A stretch of DNA of 64,000 bases. Source: Streptomyces sp. PsTaAH-137 (lineage in GTDB: Bacteria; Actinomycetota; Actinomycetes; Streptomycetales; Streptomycetaceae). How positions within the stretch are numbered: the stretch's first letter is position 1; each line of letters begins with the position of its first letter. The notes under the pieces were generated by a model. The model was not told the origin of the DNA, did not search any database, and was given only the letters and a program-made list of their open reading frames with translations. The stretch spans positions 66,199 to 130,198 of the forward strand of contig NZ_QLLY01000014.1 in NCBI RefSeq assembly GCF_003259365.1, read 5' to 3'. Of the stretch, positions 41,520 to 50,058 are shown piece by piece. The translations under genes and the position numbers were made by a program.

Positions 41520-42601
41520 GCGCGGTCACCCACCTGATCGGTCCTGGGCGTGTCGGTGATGTACGGCGGGGTGGCCCGGTCGTCCCAGGTGTCGACCTGA
41601 TAGCGCCCCGATTCGTGATGGAACCAGTACACGGAGCTGAACCAGTTCCTCATGTTCTCGACGCACGACCTGATGGCCGTCGCGAGTTCTATTCCGTGCG
41701 GTCCGATCTGTTCCGCGGAGACCACGGTCAGCTCGATCTGCTGTTCCGCACCGAGGAAATCGGAGATGGTTCCCTCGACCCTTCGGTGGACTTCCTTCAC
41801 GGCTTCCCGCACGGAAATGCCCTCATGCTTGATGAGGCTTATCCCGAGGTTGTGCAATTCCTGTCCCGCGAGTTCCTTGGGCAGCGAGCAGAGGTCGTTG
41901 TACCAGGCGGAGAAATCCTGGGTCGCGAGCGCGGCCCGCATGAATGCCTCGTTCTTCCGCACCCAGGTGGGGAGTTCGTACTGGGCGACCGGTTCGAGCA
42001 GATCGATCCAGATCCAGTGTGCGAAAGTCCGCCGCCGCAGACGGATGTATTCGTCGACCGTCGGAACGGTCCCCGTCATCCTGTTGCGGAACTCCTCGTC
42101 GTACGCGTCGATCACCACGTGGAAGTGGCGGGCGAAGCGGGCGTCCCAGGACCGGCTCAGCCGTCCGTAGAACCGGTCGAAGCAGTCCGCGAACCCCGCG
42201 ACCAGTGGCTCCGGGTGGTCCAGGTGCAGCCGCGGGGCCTCCGTGGCCGCGTGCAACTGGACGACGAGCCGGTGCCAGTTGGCCGTCCTGCCGTGCACCA
42301 CGTCACGGTCGTGCCGGTCGTCCCAGGCGAAGAACCACGCACTGAAGTCCGCTATCGCCGCGAGCAGGTCGTCGGGCGCCCCCATGTAGTAGCCCGCGAC
42401 CAAGTCCGTGTAGCACAGACCGTCGGCATATTTCGCCACCTTGTCGGCGGGCATGAGCCGCTTTTCGAGGAGCCAGGTGCGCGTCTTCTCCTGGAGCTTT
42501 GGCCAATACGGATGCAGTTTGCGAGGAAACGCGTCCTCGATCACCGGTAGTGCCAGCGCCGGCGGTACTGCCGCATGTGGAGCATGTGGATAGGCAGGCA
42601 C
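41516..42601 (-). CDS. epi-Isozizaene synthase
   Basis: 361 residues, GTG start. Class I sesquiterpene cyclase converting farnesyl diphosphate to epi-isozizaene. The aspartate-rich Mg2+ motif is FFAWDDRHDRD (D94, D95, D98), the NSE motif is NDLCSLPKE, and the C-terminal RY pair is in HHESGRYQVD. The sequence closely follows the S. coelicolor enzyme throughout (VIEDAFPRKLHPYWPKLQ). It heads the two-gene albaflavenone operon. Confidence 0.95.
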   Translation of the reverse strand: MPAYPHAPHAAVPPALALPVIEDAFPRKLHPYWPKLQEKTRTWLLEKRLMPADKVAKYADGLCYTDLVAGYYMGAPDDLLAAIADFSAWFFAWDDRHDRDVVHGRTANWHRLVVQLHAATEAPRLHLDHPEPLVAGFADCFDRFYGRLSRSWDARFARHFHVVIDAYDEEFRNRMTGTVPTVDEYIRLRRRTFAHWIWIDLLEPVAQYELPTWVRKNEAFMRAALATQDFSAWYNDLCSLPKELAGQELHNLGISLIKHEGISVREAVKEVHRRVEGTISDFLGAEQQIELTVVSAEQIGPHGIELATAIRSCVENMRNWFSSVYWFHHESGRYQVDTWDDRATPPYITDTPRTDQVGDRA

Positions 42602-42828
42602 GAAGAAGCCCCTCTCTGTCGGCCGAAGGCGTACACCCCTCCCGCAGTGCCGGGCGCGCGCCGTTGCGTATCCCCGCGCTTTCTATTCAGCACCACAACT
42701 GACCGTTCTGGGAACGGATTTGCTCCCCTCACTACCCCTAGTCACCGGATTCGTCCCCTTACATGACCGGATCTGAATCATGTGGGGCCGGTCCTGTTCG
42801 CACACGCGGGCGCACGCCCACACATGCG

Positions 42829-42867
42829 AACGGCGCCTGGCCGGATCTCTCCGGGCCAGGCGCCGTT
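42829..42867. terminator. Terminator downstream of def
   Basis: AACGGCGCCTGGCC (42829-42842) and its complement at 42854-42867, an 11-nt loop, 17 bp beyond the def stop. The gap 42602-42884 also includes the cyclase promoter region; no gene is seen. Confidence 0.85.
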
Positions 42868-42884
42868 TCGCGACGCGGTGTGGA

Positions 42885-43538
42885 TCAGTCGTTGGCGACC
42901 ACGGGGTAGCGCGGGGTGCCCTCTTCCATCTGCTTCAGGGCGTTCTTGCGCTCACGCTTCGACAGCCGGTCGATGTAGAGGTACCCGTACAGGTGATCCG
43001 TCTCGTGCTGGAGGCAGCGGGCGAAGTAGCCGGTGCCGCGCACGGTGATGGCGTTGCCCTTCTCGTCCTGCCCGGTGACCACGGCGTAGTCGGGGCGCGC
43101 GAGTTCGGCGTAGGCCGTCGGGACGGACAGGCAGCCCTCGTTGGAGTCGTCGAGGCGGCGCTGGTCGGCGGGCAGCTCGCGCAGCACCGGGTTGCAGACG
43201 ACGCCGGTGTGGCGCACGCCCTCGTCGTCCGGGCAGTCGTACACGAAGACCTTGCGGTCCACGCCGATCTGGTTGGCGGCGAGGCCGACGCCCTCGGCGG
43301 TGCGCTGACTGGCGAACATGTCGTCGACCAGCTGGGCCAGCTCGTCGTCGAACTCGGTGACGTCCTTGCACTCCTTGTGCAGGACCGGGTTCCCCACGAC
43401 GGTGATCGGCCGCGACGTCCCCCGCTCCCGGTACGCCGCCTCGCGCGCCTCGCAGTCCTCGGTGTCGACGACGAATCCCTCGTCGTCGACGGGGAGCACG
43501 CCGCCGTGCTGCTGGTCGTCGGTGTCCTGCTGAGCCAT
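42885..43538 (-). CDS. def: Peptide deformylase
   Basis: 217 residues. Removes the formyl group from nascent proteins. All three motifs are present: GVGLAANQIG (I), EGCLSVP with metal ligand Cys (II) and QHETDHLYG with the two His and catalytic Glu (III). The N-terminal 45 residues (acidic, Gln/Asp-rich) are an extension relative to E. coli Def. Single gene with its own terminator. Confidence 0.96.
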   Translation of the reverse strand: MAQQDTDDQQHGGVLPVDDEGFVVDTEDCEAREAAYRERGTSRPITVVGNPVLHKECKDVTEFDDELAQLVDDMFASQRTAEGVGLAANQIGVDRKVFVYDCPDDEGVRHTGVVCNPVLRELPADQRRLDDSNEGCLSVPTAYAELARPDYAVVTGQDEKGNAITVRGTGYFARCLQHETDHLYGYLYIDRLSKRERKNALKQMEEGTPRYPVVAND

Positions 43539-43597
43539 GACGGACGTGAGCCTTCCTGGGAATACGCGGGGTTACCTCTACAGGGTACGGGGAGCAG

Positions 43598-43622
43598 AGC
43601 CCCGCCAGGGGCGCGGGACAGT
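43598..43622 (+). repeat. Degenerate copy of the GC-rich repeat
   Basis: CCAGGGGCGCGGGACAGTGC lies in the 148-bp gap upstream of def and after the TPR gene; it matches only the first part of the repeat found at 5502-5676. Confidence 0.4.
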
Positions 43623-43686
43623 GCCGGTCAGCGGCTGCGCCGCGGGGCGCGCCCGGCCACAGCAAACCGTCAGACGGTAGCGGCGC

Positions 43687-44769
43687 TCAGCACACCTCTT
43701 CAAGATCCCGCCAGTCGCGGGAATCCGGCGAATCGGCGACCCACCCGTCGAGCAGCCCCCGCACCAGAGAAGCCGGCGCAGCCACCCCGCACTCCCGCTC
43801 GGGCACCCACAACTGCCCGTCGGTCCGGTGCCCCAGCGGCCCGGGATGCCCCGGCTCACTGTGGTCGTGCGGGTCGAGATGCTCCTCGTCGCCCTCGTCG
43901 GACGGCATCCGGGACTCCGAGCACATCCGGCACAGCAGCCGCACCGACGACGACCAGTCCTCGGCGGCGAACCCGGCGTCGGCGGCCAGCCGCTCCAGGG
44001 CGTCCCGGTCGGACTCGGTGGCGGCCTCCAGGAGCACGACCCAGGTGGGCACCGGCGAGGGCGCCCACAGCTCGATCTCGTCGAAGACCGGGAAGGAGTG
44101 TCCGGCGGCGGTGCTCCGCTCGCCGTGCGGCACCCCGTCGTGCAGCACGACCTCGCCCCAGCGCCGCCCGGAGGAGGGCAGCGGGATGGACAGCACCTCG
44201 ATGCGCGCGGGGTCGAGCCTGCGCCCCCACACGACCTCGGCCTCACCCTCCGGCGAGAGCCGCACGGCCGCGCTGCCCAGCTCCATGCCGGTGGGCTCGC
44301 CGGCGGCCGTGGCACCGCCGGGCACCCGCAGCCCGTACGCCTGCCAGGCCCGCCGCGCCAGCGGCCAGTCCTGGAGGGCGGTGGCGGCGATCCCGACGTT
44401 CCACCAGTCCGGGGCGCCGGTCTCGCGGTCCAGCAGCGCGACGGCGCGCAGTCCCGCGGTGCGGGCCTGCTCCCAGTCGTGCCGGAACTTGTGCAGCAGC
44501 GCGAGGTTGAACCAGGACTCGGAGAGCCACGGCTCCAGGTCGGCGGCGCGGGTGAGCAGAGCCCCCGCGTCCTCGTACCGCCCGTCGCCGATCAGCGTGA
44601 ACGCACGATCTGTGGCCTGCCGCCACGAGGCGGAGGGCCGGTGCCGTCCCTTGCCGAAGATCCTCACGATTCCCGCCTGCCGATACTTGAGGCCCGTGCC
44701 CCCGGACCCCCTCTTTGGTCGCTCTTTTGCATCCAACCACGGACGGTCGGAGACCCGCTCATTACCCAT
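43687..44769 (-). CDS. TPR-containing hypothetical protein
   Basis: 360 residues if it starts at ATG 44769, 3 bp beyond the upstream stop; a GTG at 44667 (MRIFGKGRHRP) gives 326 residues and removes a poorly coding start. The N-terminal part has tetratricopeptide-like helices (ATDRAFTLIGDGRYEDAGAL, SESWFNLALLHKFRHDWEQA). The rest is an acidic domain with a Cys pair (LLCRMC) and no known family. Probably cytosolic. Translationally coupled to the HD-domain genes. Confidence 0.78.
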   Translation of the reverse strand: MGNERVSDRPWLDAKERPKRGSGGTGLKYRQAGIVRIFGKGRHRPSASWRQATDRAFTLIGDGRYEDAGALLTRAADLEPWLSESWFNLALLHKFRHDWEQARTAGLRAVALLDRETGAPDWWNVGIAATALQDWPLARRAWQAYGLRVPGGATAAGEPTGMELGSAAVRLSPEGEAEVVWGRRLDPARIEVLSIPLPSSGRRWGEVVLHDGVPHGERSTAAGHSFPVFDEIELWAPSPVPTWVVLLEAATESDRDALERLAADAGFAAEDWSSSVRLLCRMCSESRMPSDEGDEEHLDPHDHSEPGHPGPLGHRTDGQLWVPERECGVAAPASLVRGLLDGWVADSPDSRDWRDLEEVC

Positions 44770-44772
44770 GGG

Positions 44773-46143
44773 TTACCCCGCCGACCCTAGGCTCAGGCCA
44801 GGGTGCGACACCACCCTGGCCAGTGCCTCGACGACCTCCGGCTGGTACTCCCTGCCGGTGGCCAGACGCAGTCCTTCCAGGGCGGCGAGCGGTCCCTGAG
44901 GACCCGTTCCCCGGGCCATCTCGTCGTAGGCGTTCGCTGTCCGCACAATCCGAGCGGGGAGCGGCTGTTCCCGGTACGGATCGGCCAGCCGCTCGACGAC
45001 CACGGCCACCTGGGCGTCCACCCCGGTCTGCCGGACGACGGCGCCGCCGAGGAGGGCGATGCGGCGCTGCTGGGTCACCGGCAGGGTCGCGGTGGCCCCG
45101 TCCCGCACCGGGTCGACGAGCGACAGCTGCCCGATGTCGTGCATCAGGGCCGCGTACTCCAGAACGGTCAGGTCGGGCCCGGAGAGCCCCATCTCACGCC
45201 CTATGGCACGGCTCAGCGCCGCGACCCGGTGGGCGTGCCCGTGCGGGGTGTACCCGGCGATCTCGGTGGCGCGGGCCAGCGAGGCAATGGTCTGGCGGTA
45301 CGTGGCGCGGACCGCGGAGTAGCGCCGGAAGGCCAGCTGGGTCAGGAGCAGCGGCAGGCTGATCACGGGCAGCGCCCACAGCCCGGCGACGGCCACGGCC
45401 AGCGCCAGCACGGCCCCGGTCGCGCCGACGGCGGTGCCGATGCCGAGCATGGCCCGCATCTCGTCGCGCAGCAGCGGCCCGAACGGCCACCGGGTGCGGG
45501 CGTGCGCCATGGCGGCGGCGAGCACGGCGTCGCAGAGCCCGGTCAGCGCCAGCAGCCCGACGACGAACAGCGCGTAGAACGCTCCGTCGCCGAACCACTC
45601 CTCGACCTTGCCCCGGTTGTACAGCGGCTGGAAGCAGGCGGCGGCGAACCAGACGGTCAGCACGCGCCGCGCCATGTGGTCGAGTGAGGGCCCGCGGCCC
45701 CGGGCCACGTGCGGGACGCAGCCGACGAGCGCGCCCGCCACGGCGACGGCGACGACCTGGAGCACCCCGTGGTGCGTGCTGTGTCCGGCGACCGATCCCA
45801 GCAGCGCGTACGCCAGCGCCCCCGCGGCCCCGAGCGGCGCCGACTCCCGGTCCCCGCCCCCGCCCCAGCGCGCCAGCTCACCCACGCCGACCAACACCGC
45901 GAACCCGAGCGCGACCCCTCGTTCATCGACACCGCGCGCGACAACGCTGCCCAACGCCACCAGACTGACGACCCCGGCGACGATGTAGACGCCCGCCACC
46001 GCCTTGGGCAGTCTGCCGCCGGGGGCGGCAGAGTGGGCAAGGCGGCCCCCGGCGCCGGGTGCGCCTCCTGCGGGCTCCGGCCGCGGTCCCGGCACGGAAC
46101 CCTCGGTGCCGGACGCACGCCCCTCGGGCCCGCCCCCGCTCAC
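44773..46143 (-). CDS. Membrane HD-domain protein, degenerate HD-GYP
   Basis: 456 residues from GTG 46143, which overlaps the upstream stop (GTGA). About 45 Gly/Pro-rich residues precede 6-8 membrane segments; the cytosolic C-terminal HD domain has HAHRVAALSRAIGREM and LMHDIGQL. The HHExxDGSGYP segment that defines HD-GYP phosphodiesterases is replaced by VVVERLADPYREQPLP, and the HDxGK lysine is Gln. It may therefore not hydrolyse cyclic di-GMP. The N-terminal coding region contains a repeat element (46006-46059). Confidence 0.85.
   Translation of the reverse strand: MSGGGPEGRASGTEGSVPGPRPEPAGGAPGAGGRLAHSAAPGGRLPKAVAGVYIVAGVVSLVALGSVVARGVDERGVALGFAVLVGVGELARWGGGGDRESAPLGAAGALAYALLGSVAGHSTHHGVLQVVAVAVAGALVGCVPHVARGRGPSLDHMARRVLTVWFAAACFQPLYNRGKVEEWFGDGAFYALFVVGLLALTGLCDAVLAAAMAHARTRWPFGPLLRDEMRAMLGIGTAVGATGAVLALAVAVAGLWALPVISLPLLLTQLAFRRYSAVRATYRQTIASLARATEIAGYTPHGHAHRVAALSRAIGREMGLSGPDLTVLEYAALMHDIGQLSLVDPVRDGATATLPVTQQRRIALLGGAVVRQTGVDAQVAVVVERLADPYREQPLPARIVRTANAYDEMARGTGPQGPLAALEGLRLATGREYQPEVVEALARVVSHPGLSLGSAG
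46006..46059. repeat. 54-bp repeat element, copy inside a coding sequence
   Basis: Shares with 62674-62728 the core GGCGGCAGRGTGGGCAAGGC and flanks GGGCARTCYGCCGCC and CCCGGCGC. On the minus strand it encodes GRLAHSAAPGGRLP near the N-terminus of the degenerate HD protein. Confidence 0.75.
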
Positions 46144-47453
46144 CGTGCCGAAGCCCCGCGCAGCGGCACCGTCTCGCCCCGGGCGACAGAAACCCCGCCC
46201 GCCTCGTCCGCCGTCACCATCGGATGCCACCCCTCCCGATCGAGCGCCCGCACCAGCGCCCCCACCATCACCGGATCGAACTGCGTCCCCGCACACCGCT
46301 CCAGCTCGGCGACGGCCACCGGCACAGGCCGCGCCCGCGAGTACGTCCGCGTCGACGTCATCGCGTCGAAGGCGTCGGCCACCGCCACGACCCGGGCGAA
46401 CTCCGGAATCTCCGTCCCCACGAGCCCGTACGGGTATCCGCTCCCGTCCAGCCGCTCGTGGTGGTGCAGGATCGCGGACCGCACCTCCCCCAGGAACCCG
46501 ATGCCGCGCACCATCTCGTGCCCGTACTCCGGATGCAGTTCGATGACCTTGCGCTCCTCCGGCGTCAGCGGCCCGTCCTTGCGCAGCAGCCGCGTCGGCA
46601 CCCCGAGCTTGCCCACGTCGTGCAGGATCCCGGCGAACCGCAGCACCTCGGCCCGCTCCCCGGGCATCCCCAGCTCACGGGCGATCATCATGGACGCCTG
46701 CCCGACCCGCTCGCTGTGCCCGCGCGTGTAGCCGTCCTTGATGTCGACGGCCTGCACGAGGGCGCGGATGGTCGCCTGGTGGGCCGAGCGCTCACGCTGG
46801 TACTGGGCGAACACCCAGCAGGAGATGCACATCGGCAGCACGACGAGCAGCGCGGCCACCGGCCCGTACGAGCTCGTCCACAGCACCGCCATCATCAGCC
46901 CGGCGAGCCCGTGCACGGCCACCGGCGCGAGGGTGCGCAGAAAGAGGCCGCGCCAGGCGCTCCGGAGCGGTACGCGCTCGGCCGCGGCGAGGATGCCCCC
47001 GTCGAGCACGGTGAGCACGGCGCAGAGGACGAGCACGGCGGCGCCACCGGGCACCAGCGCGTACGGGAACCGTGGCCCGGAGACCGCGCCGGGTCCGCCG
47101 AGCGCCTCGAAGACCTGCGCCGACGCCCATACGGCGACGGCGAGTTGGGCCGCCCGCCACACGCGGCGCAGCCACTTCGGGTGCTGTTCGACCTGCCCGA
47201 GCAGGGCGCCGGGAACGGCGACGAGCGCGGCGGCCGACGGCGGCAGCAGAAACGCTCCTGCAAGCAGTACGGGGTAGAACGTGCCCATGCCCCGGGGTCC
47301 GCGCCCGGCCAGACCGCAGGCCACGTACACACACGCGAGCAGCGCGACAGCGGGCCAGGAGGTACCGGTCGAGAACGCGGGCGCCGCGCAGAAGGCGCCC
47401 GCGCCCGCCGTCAGGAGCACATACGCACCGGCCATCGGCGTAACCGACCGCAT
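46140..47453 (-). CDS. Membrane HD-GYP domain phosphodiesterase
   Basis: 437 residues from ATG 47453 (GGAGGGAG at 6 nt; a TTG at 47459 is the alternative). About seven membrane segments, then a complete HD-GYP domain: YTRGHSERV, FAGILHDVGKLGVP, ILHHHERLDGSGYPYGL, VADAFDAMTS. This is the catalytic pattern of cyclic di-nucleotide phosphodiesterases. Followed by an overlapping degenerate paralogue, so the two may form a heteromer or signalling pair. Confidence 0.9.
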   Translation of the reverse strand: MRSVTPMAGAYVLLTAGAGAFCAAPAFSTGTSWPAVALLACVYVACGLAGRGPRGMGTFYPVLLAGAFLLPPSAAALVAVPGALLGQVEQHPKWLRRVWRAAQLAVAVWASAQVFEALGGPGAVSGPRFPYALVPGGAAVLVLCAVLTVLDGGILAAAERVPLRSAWRGLFLRTLAPVAVHGLAGLMMAVLWTSSYGPVAALLVVLPMCISCWVFAQYQRERSAHQATIRALVQAVDIKDGYTRGHSERVGQASMMIARELGMPGERAEVLRFAGILHDVGKLGVPTRLLRKDGPLTPEERKVIELHPEYGHEMVRGIGFLGEVRSAILHHHERLDGSGYPYGLVGTEIPEFARVVAVADAFDAMTSTRTYSRARPVPVAVAELERCAGTQFDPVMVGALVRALDREGWHPMVTADEAGGVSVARGETVPLRGASAR

Positions 47454-47596
47454 GCCCAACTCCCTCCCCGTGACGTTCCGTTCACGGAGACCAGAGATTA
47501 GGCCGCGGGACGCGCCGCCCGGGCGCCATCACGTCGAATACCGGGACAGAGGGCCCTGGATTAGCACGATCGAGTGAAACTGACGGCGAACCGTCT

Positions 47597-47627
47597 CCCA
47601 ACTGCCTCAGGAGGTGGGGCAGTTGGG
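47597..47627 (-). terminator. Hairpin downstream of rsrA
   Basis: CCCAACTGCC (47597-47606) pairs with GGCAGTTGGG (47618-47627), 29 bp beyond the rsrA stop. No T-run. Confidence 0.55.
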
Positions 47628-47655
47628 TACGACGATGAGAGGAGGCCGGCCGGGC

Positions 47656-47946
47656 TCAGGCGAGCGGGGTGCCCTCGTCGGGTGCGCCCTGGCCGGAGCG
47701 GATCACTTCGATCCGCCCCATGACCTTGGCCCGCAGATCGCTGGGCACGTCGTCCGAGCCGCAGCAGCGCTTGACCAGCTTCTTCACGGCCTGCTCCAGG
47801 CCGTACTTCTCCAGGCACGGGGAGCACTCCTCGAAGTGCACCTCGAACTTGGTGCAGTCGGAGTCCGGCATCTCATGGTCGAGAAACTCGTAGAGATGAT
47901 CGAGAACTTCACTGCAGTCCGTCTCGTGCGGCTCTCCGCAGCTCAT
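47656..47946 (-). CDS. rsrA: Redox-sensitive zinc anti-sigma factor RsrA
   Basis: 96 residues. ZAS-family anti-sigma factor that binds SigR when reduced and releases it on thiol oxidation. The key residues of S. coelicolor RsrA are all present at the same numbers: C3, C11, C31, H37, C41, C44, C61 and C62; H37-x3-C41-x2-C44 holds the zinc with C11, and C11 forms the trigger disulfide. The ATG overlaps the sigR stop (ATGA), keeping the pair stoichiometric. Confidence 0.96.
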   Translation of the reverse strand: MSCGEPHETDCSEVLDHLYEFLDHEMPDSDCTKFEVHFEECSPCLEKYGLEQAVKKLVKRCCGSDDVPSDLRAKVMGRIEVIRSGQGAPDEGTPLA

Positions 47947-48782
47947 GAGCCCGAGCCTTTCGCTTCGTTCGACTCTCCGGCGCCGGCCGGGACGAGCCCG
48001 CGGTCACGGGCGTAGTCCTCCAGCATGCCGCGCAGCTGGCGGCGTCCCCGGTGGAGCCGGGACATCACAGTCCCGATGGGTGTCCCCATGATGTCCGCGA
48101 TCTCCTTGTACGCAAAGCCCTCTACGTCGGCGAGATAGACCGCGATGCGGAATTCCTCCGGGATCGCCTGCAGCGCGGACTTCACGTCCGAGTCCGGCAG
48201 GTGGTCGAGCGCCTGCGACTCGGCCGAGCGCAGACCGGTCGACATGTGCGACTCCGCGCGCGCGAGCTGCCAGTCCTCGATCTCCTCGGCGGCACTGCGC
48301 TGGGGCTCGCGCTGCTTCTTGCGGTACGAGTTGATGAAGGTGTTCGTCAGGATGCGGTACAGCCACGCCTTGAGGTTGGTGCCCTCACGGAACTGGTGGA
48401 ACGACGCGTACGCCTTCGCGTACGTCTCCTGCACCAGATCCTCGGCGTCCGCCGGATTGCGCGTCATCCGCAGCGCGGCCGAGTACATCTGGTCGAGGAA
48501 CTCCAGCGCGTCCCGCTCGAAGCGCGCACTGCGCTCGGTGGCGGTCTCCACCGGCTCGGGCCGCTCGTCGGGCTGGCCGTGTTCGGTCCCTGCGTCGGTC
48601 CCTGTGACCGGACCCACCTCCTCAAGCGACGTCGTGGAACCCGGGAAGGCTCCACCCGAATCGGAGGATAGACGACGATCCGGTCCGCCCGCCGCCCGAA
48701 TAGGAGCGGTCTTGGCAGCCGTCAGCACGCTCCACTCCAGGTCAGGAGCGGTGCTACGACTGGGGCAGATGGTCGAACCCAT
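47943..48782 (-). CDS. sigR: Thiol-oxidative stress ECF sigma factor SigR (long frame includes SigR')
   Basis: ECF sigma factor. Region 2 is ALEFLDQMYSAALRMTRNPA...DLVQETYAKAY, and region 4 is IPEEFRIAVYLADVEGFAYK with GTPIGTVMSRLHRGRRQL. Two starts are in frame: GTG 48617 (MGPVTGTD, 224 residues) for SigR, and ATG 48782 for a form exactly 55 residues longer. S. coelicolor makes an unstable long isoform SigR' with a 55-residue extension from the SigR-dependent promoter, so the longer frame is given. A matching promoter lies just upstream at 48830-48855. Confidence 0.96.
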   Translation of the reverse strand: MGSTICPSRSTAPDLEWSVLTAAKTAPIRAAGGPDRRLSSDSGGAFPGSTTSLEEVGPVTGTDAGTEHGQPDERPEPVETATERSARFERDALEFLDQMYSAALRMTRNPADAEDLVQETYAKAYASFHQFREGTNLKAWLYRILTNTFINSYRKKQREPQRSAAEEIEDWQLARAESHMSTGLRSAESQALDHLPDSDVKSALQAIPEEFRIAVYLADVEGFAYKEIADIMGTPIGTVMSRLHRGRRQLRGMLEDYARDRGLVPAGAGESNEAKGSGS

Positions 48783-48829
48783 GCGGCGGACTTCCTCTCG
48801 TACGAATGGTGTGCACCGGTAGTGGGCAC

Positions 48830-48855
48830 AACAGTCGTCCCGCGCTCCACATTCC
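48830..48855 (-). promoter_or_regulatory. SigR-dependent promoter of sigR (p2)
   Basis: On the minus strand GGAAT (48855-48851), exactly 18 nt, then GTT (48832-48830), a perfect match to the GGAAT-N18-GTT SigR consensus, 48 bp before the ATG of the long isoform. Confidence 0.9.
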
Positions 48856-48872
48856 CGGTGTTCACCCGGGGT

Positions 48873-49517
48873 TCAGGCGAGTGACCGGGCCCACGCGGCG
48901 ACGGCGTCGGTGATCGTCCCGAGGGCCTCGTCCTGGCCGACGGGGGCGCGCTTGGGGACGGCGAAGCCGTGATCGCCGTACGGCACTTCCACGAGTTCGT
49001 AGAGCGGGGAGTCCGGGAACTCGGCGGGCTTGCCGAACGGGTCGTTGCCGCCCTGCACGACGAGGGTCGGCACCCCTGCGCCGAGCAGTTCCCCGGCCCG
49101 CGACTTCTCCGGCTTGCCCGGCGGGTGCAGCGGGAAGCTCAGGGCGAGGACGGCGGCGGCGCCGAGGTCGGTGGCGGTGCGGCAGGCGACGCGGGCGCCG
49201 GCGCTGCGGCCCGCGGCGATCACCGGGAGTCCGGGGACGGTCAGCGCGGGCCACAGGTCGTGCCAGGCGGCGTCGAGGGTCTTCGGCGCCGGGGCCACCT
49301 TCTTCCCGGCCACGCGCCAGGGCTGCTCCACCAGGGCGACGGTCACTCCGTGGGTGGGCAGGGTCGTGGCGAGGGCCTGAAGATCACGCGCCTCGATCCC
49401 TCCACCGGCGCCGTGGCTCGCCGCCAGGACCAGGGTGGGGTGCGGGGCCGGATACCAGGCGATGCGCGCATCGCCGCTCCGCGTGGTCACGGTCTGGGTC
49501 TCGGTTGCTGGGGTCAC
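48873..49517 (-). CDS. Alpha/beta-hydrolase family protein
   Basis: 214 residues, GTG start. Serine nucleophile in GRSAGARVA, acid in VQGGNDPFG and histidine in YGDHGFAVP give the catalytic triad of the KAT8-complex-subunit-3/dienelactone-hydrolase-like group. N-terminal ASHGAGGG is the oxyanion region. Substrate unknown; cytosolic. It is the last gene before the repeat region 49518-50058. Confidence 0.85.
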   Translation of the reverse strand: MTPATETQTVTTRSGDARIAWYPAPHPTLVLAASHGAGGGIEARDLQALATTLPTHGVTVALVEQPWRVAGKKVAPAPKTLDAAWHDLWPALTVPGLPVIAAGRSAGARVACRTATDLGAAAVLALSFPLHPPGKPEKSRAGELLGAGVPTLVVQGGNDPFGKPAEFPDSPLYELVEVPYGDHGFAVPKRAPVGQDEALGTITDAVAAWARSLA

Positions 49518-49576
49518 GCGATCATGGTGCCGGGTGGGGGCCCGGTTCGGCGCCCGCGGCCACGCCTCGGCCAGCC

Positions 49577-49832
49577 GCGCAGTTCCCCGCGCCCCTGGAT
49601 CGTCTTTCGGGCGCGGCTCTCGTCGTGGCTGGTCGCGCAGTTCCCCGCGCCCCTGGGCAGTTCGTTCGCCTGCGGCCCGGCGGCCGCTTCTCGCGCAGTT
49701 CCCCGCGCCCCTTCATGGGTTGTCGGTCAAGTGCGCCGCCGTCGTGGCTGGTCGCGCAGTTCCCCGCGCCCCTGGATCGTCTTTCGAGCGCGGCTCTCGT
49801 CGTGGCTGGTCGCGCAGTTCCCCGCGCCCCTG
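49577..49832 (-). repeat. Five-copy tandem array, 58-bp period
   Basis: GCGCAGTTCCCCGCGCCCC occurs at 49577, 49635, 49693, 49754 and 49812 (steps 58, 58, 61, 58). The stretches between are related: those after copies 1 and 4 are almost identical (GATCGTCTTTCGRGCGCGGC). The array lies downstream of the SRAP gene. An irregular 27-bp repeat follows at 49847-49916. Confidence 0.9.
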
Positions 49833-49890
49833 AGGCTGCGCTCCACGCGCCTCCCGATGGGGGTAGCGGGGGCGCGCCTCTCCCGATGGG

Positions 49891-50041
49891 GCAGCGGTGG
49901 CGGGCCTCTCTGATGAGATGGCGCACGAAGTGCGCATCTCAGGGGCGCGGGGAACTGCGCGACCAGCCCCCACCGGCCGTCAGCCGACGACGAGACGCAG
50001 GTTTTTTTGGGGGCGCGGGGAACTGCGCGACCAGCCACCGG
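49891..50041 (+). repeat. Hairpin plus two direct repeat copies
   Basis: GAGATGGCGCAC-GAA-GTGCGCATCTC (49915-49940) is followed by direct copies of GGGGCGCGGGGAACTGCGCG at 49942 and 50010, the second preceded by a T7 run (50002-50008). They face the five opposite copies to the left. No gene is present in 49518-50058. Confidence 0.85.
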
Positions 50042-50058
50042 CGAGAGGTGCGCCGGGG

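Noticed and set aside
43598..43622. Full copy of the GC-rich repeat near def
   Set aside because: Only the first 14 or so bases match; kept as a low-confidence degenerate copy.
49577..49832. CRISPR-like array (21-bp repeats every 58 bp)
   Set aside because: The spacers are not unique: two are almost the same and all share similarity, the repeat also occurs singly and inverted across the window, and no cas gene is present.
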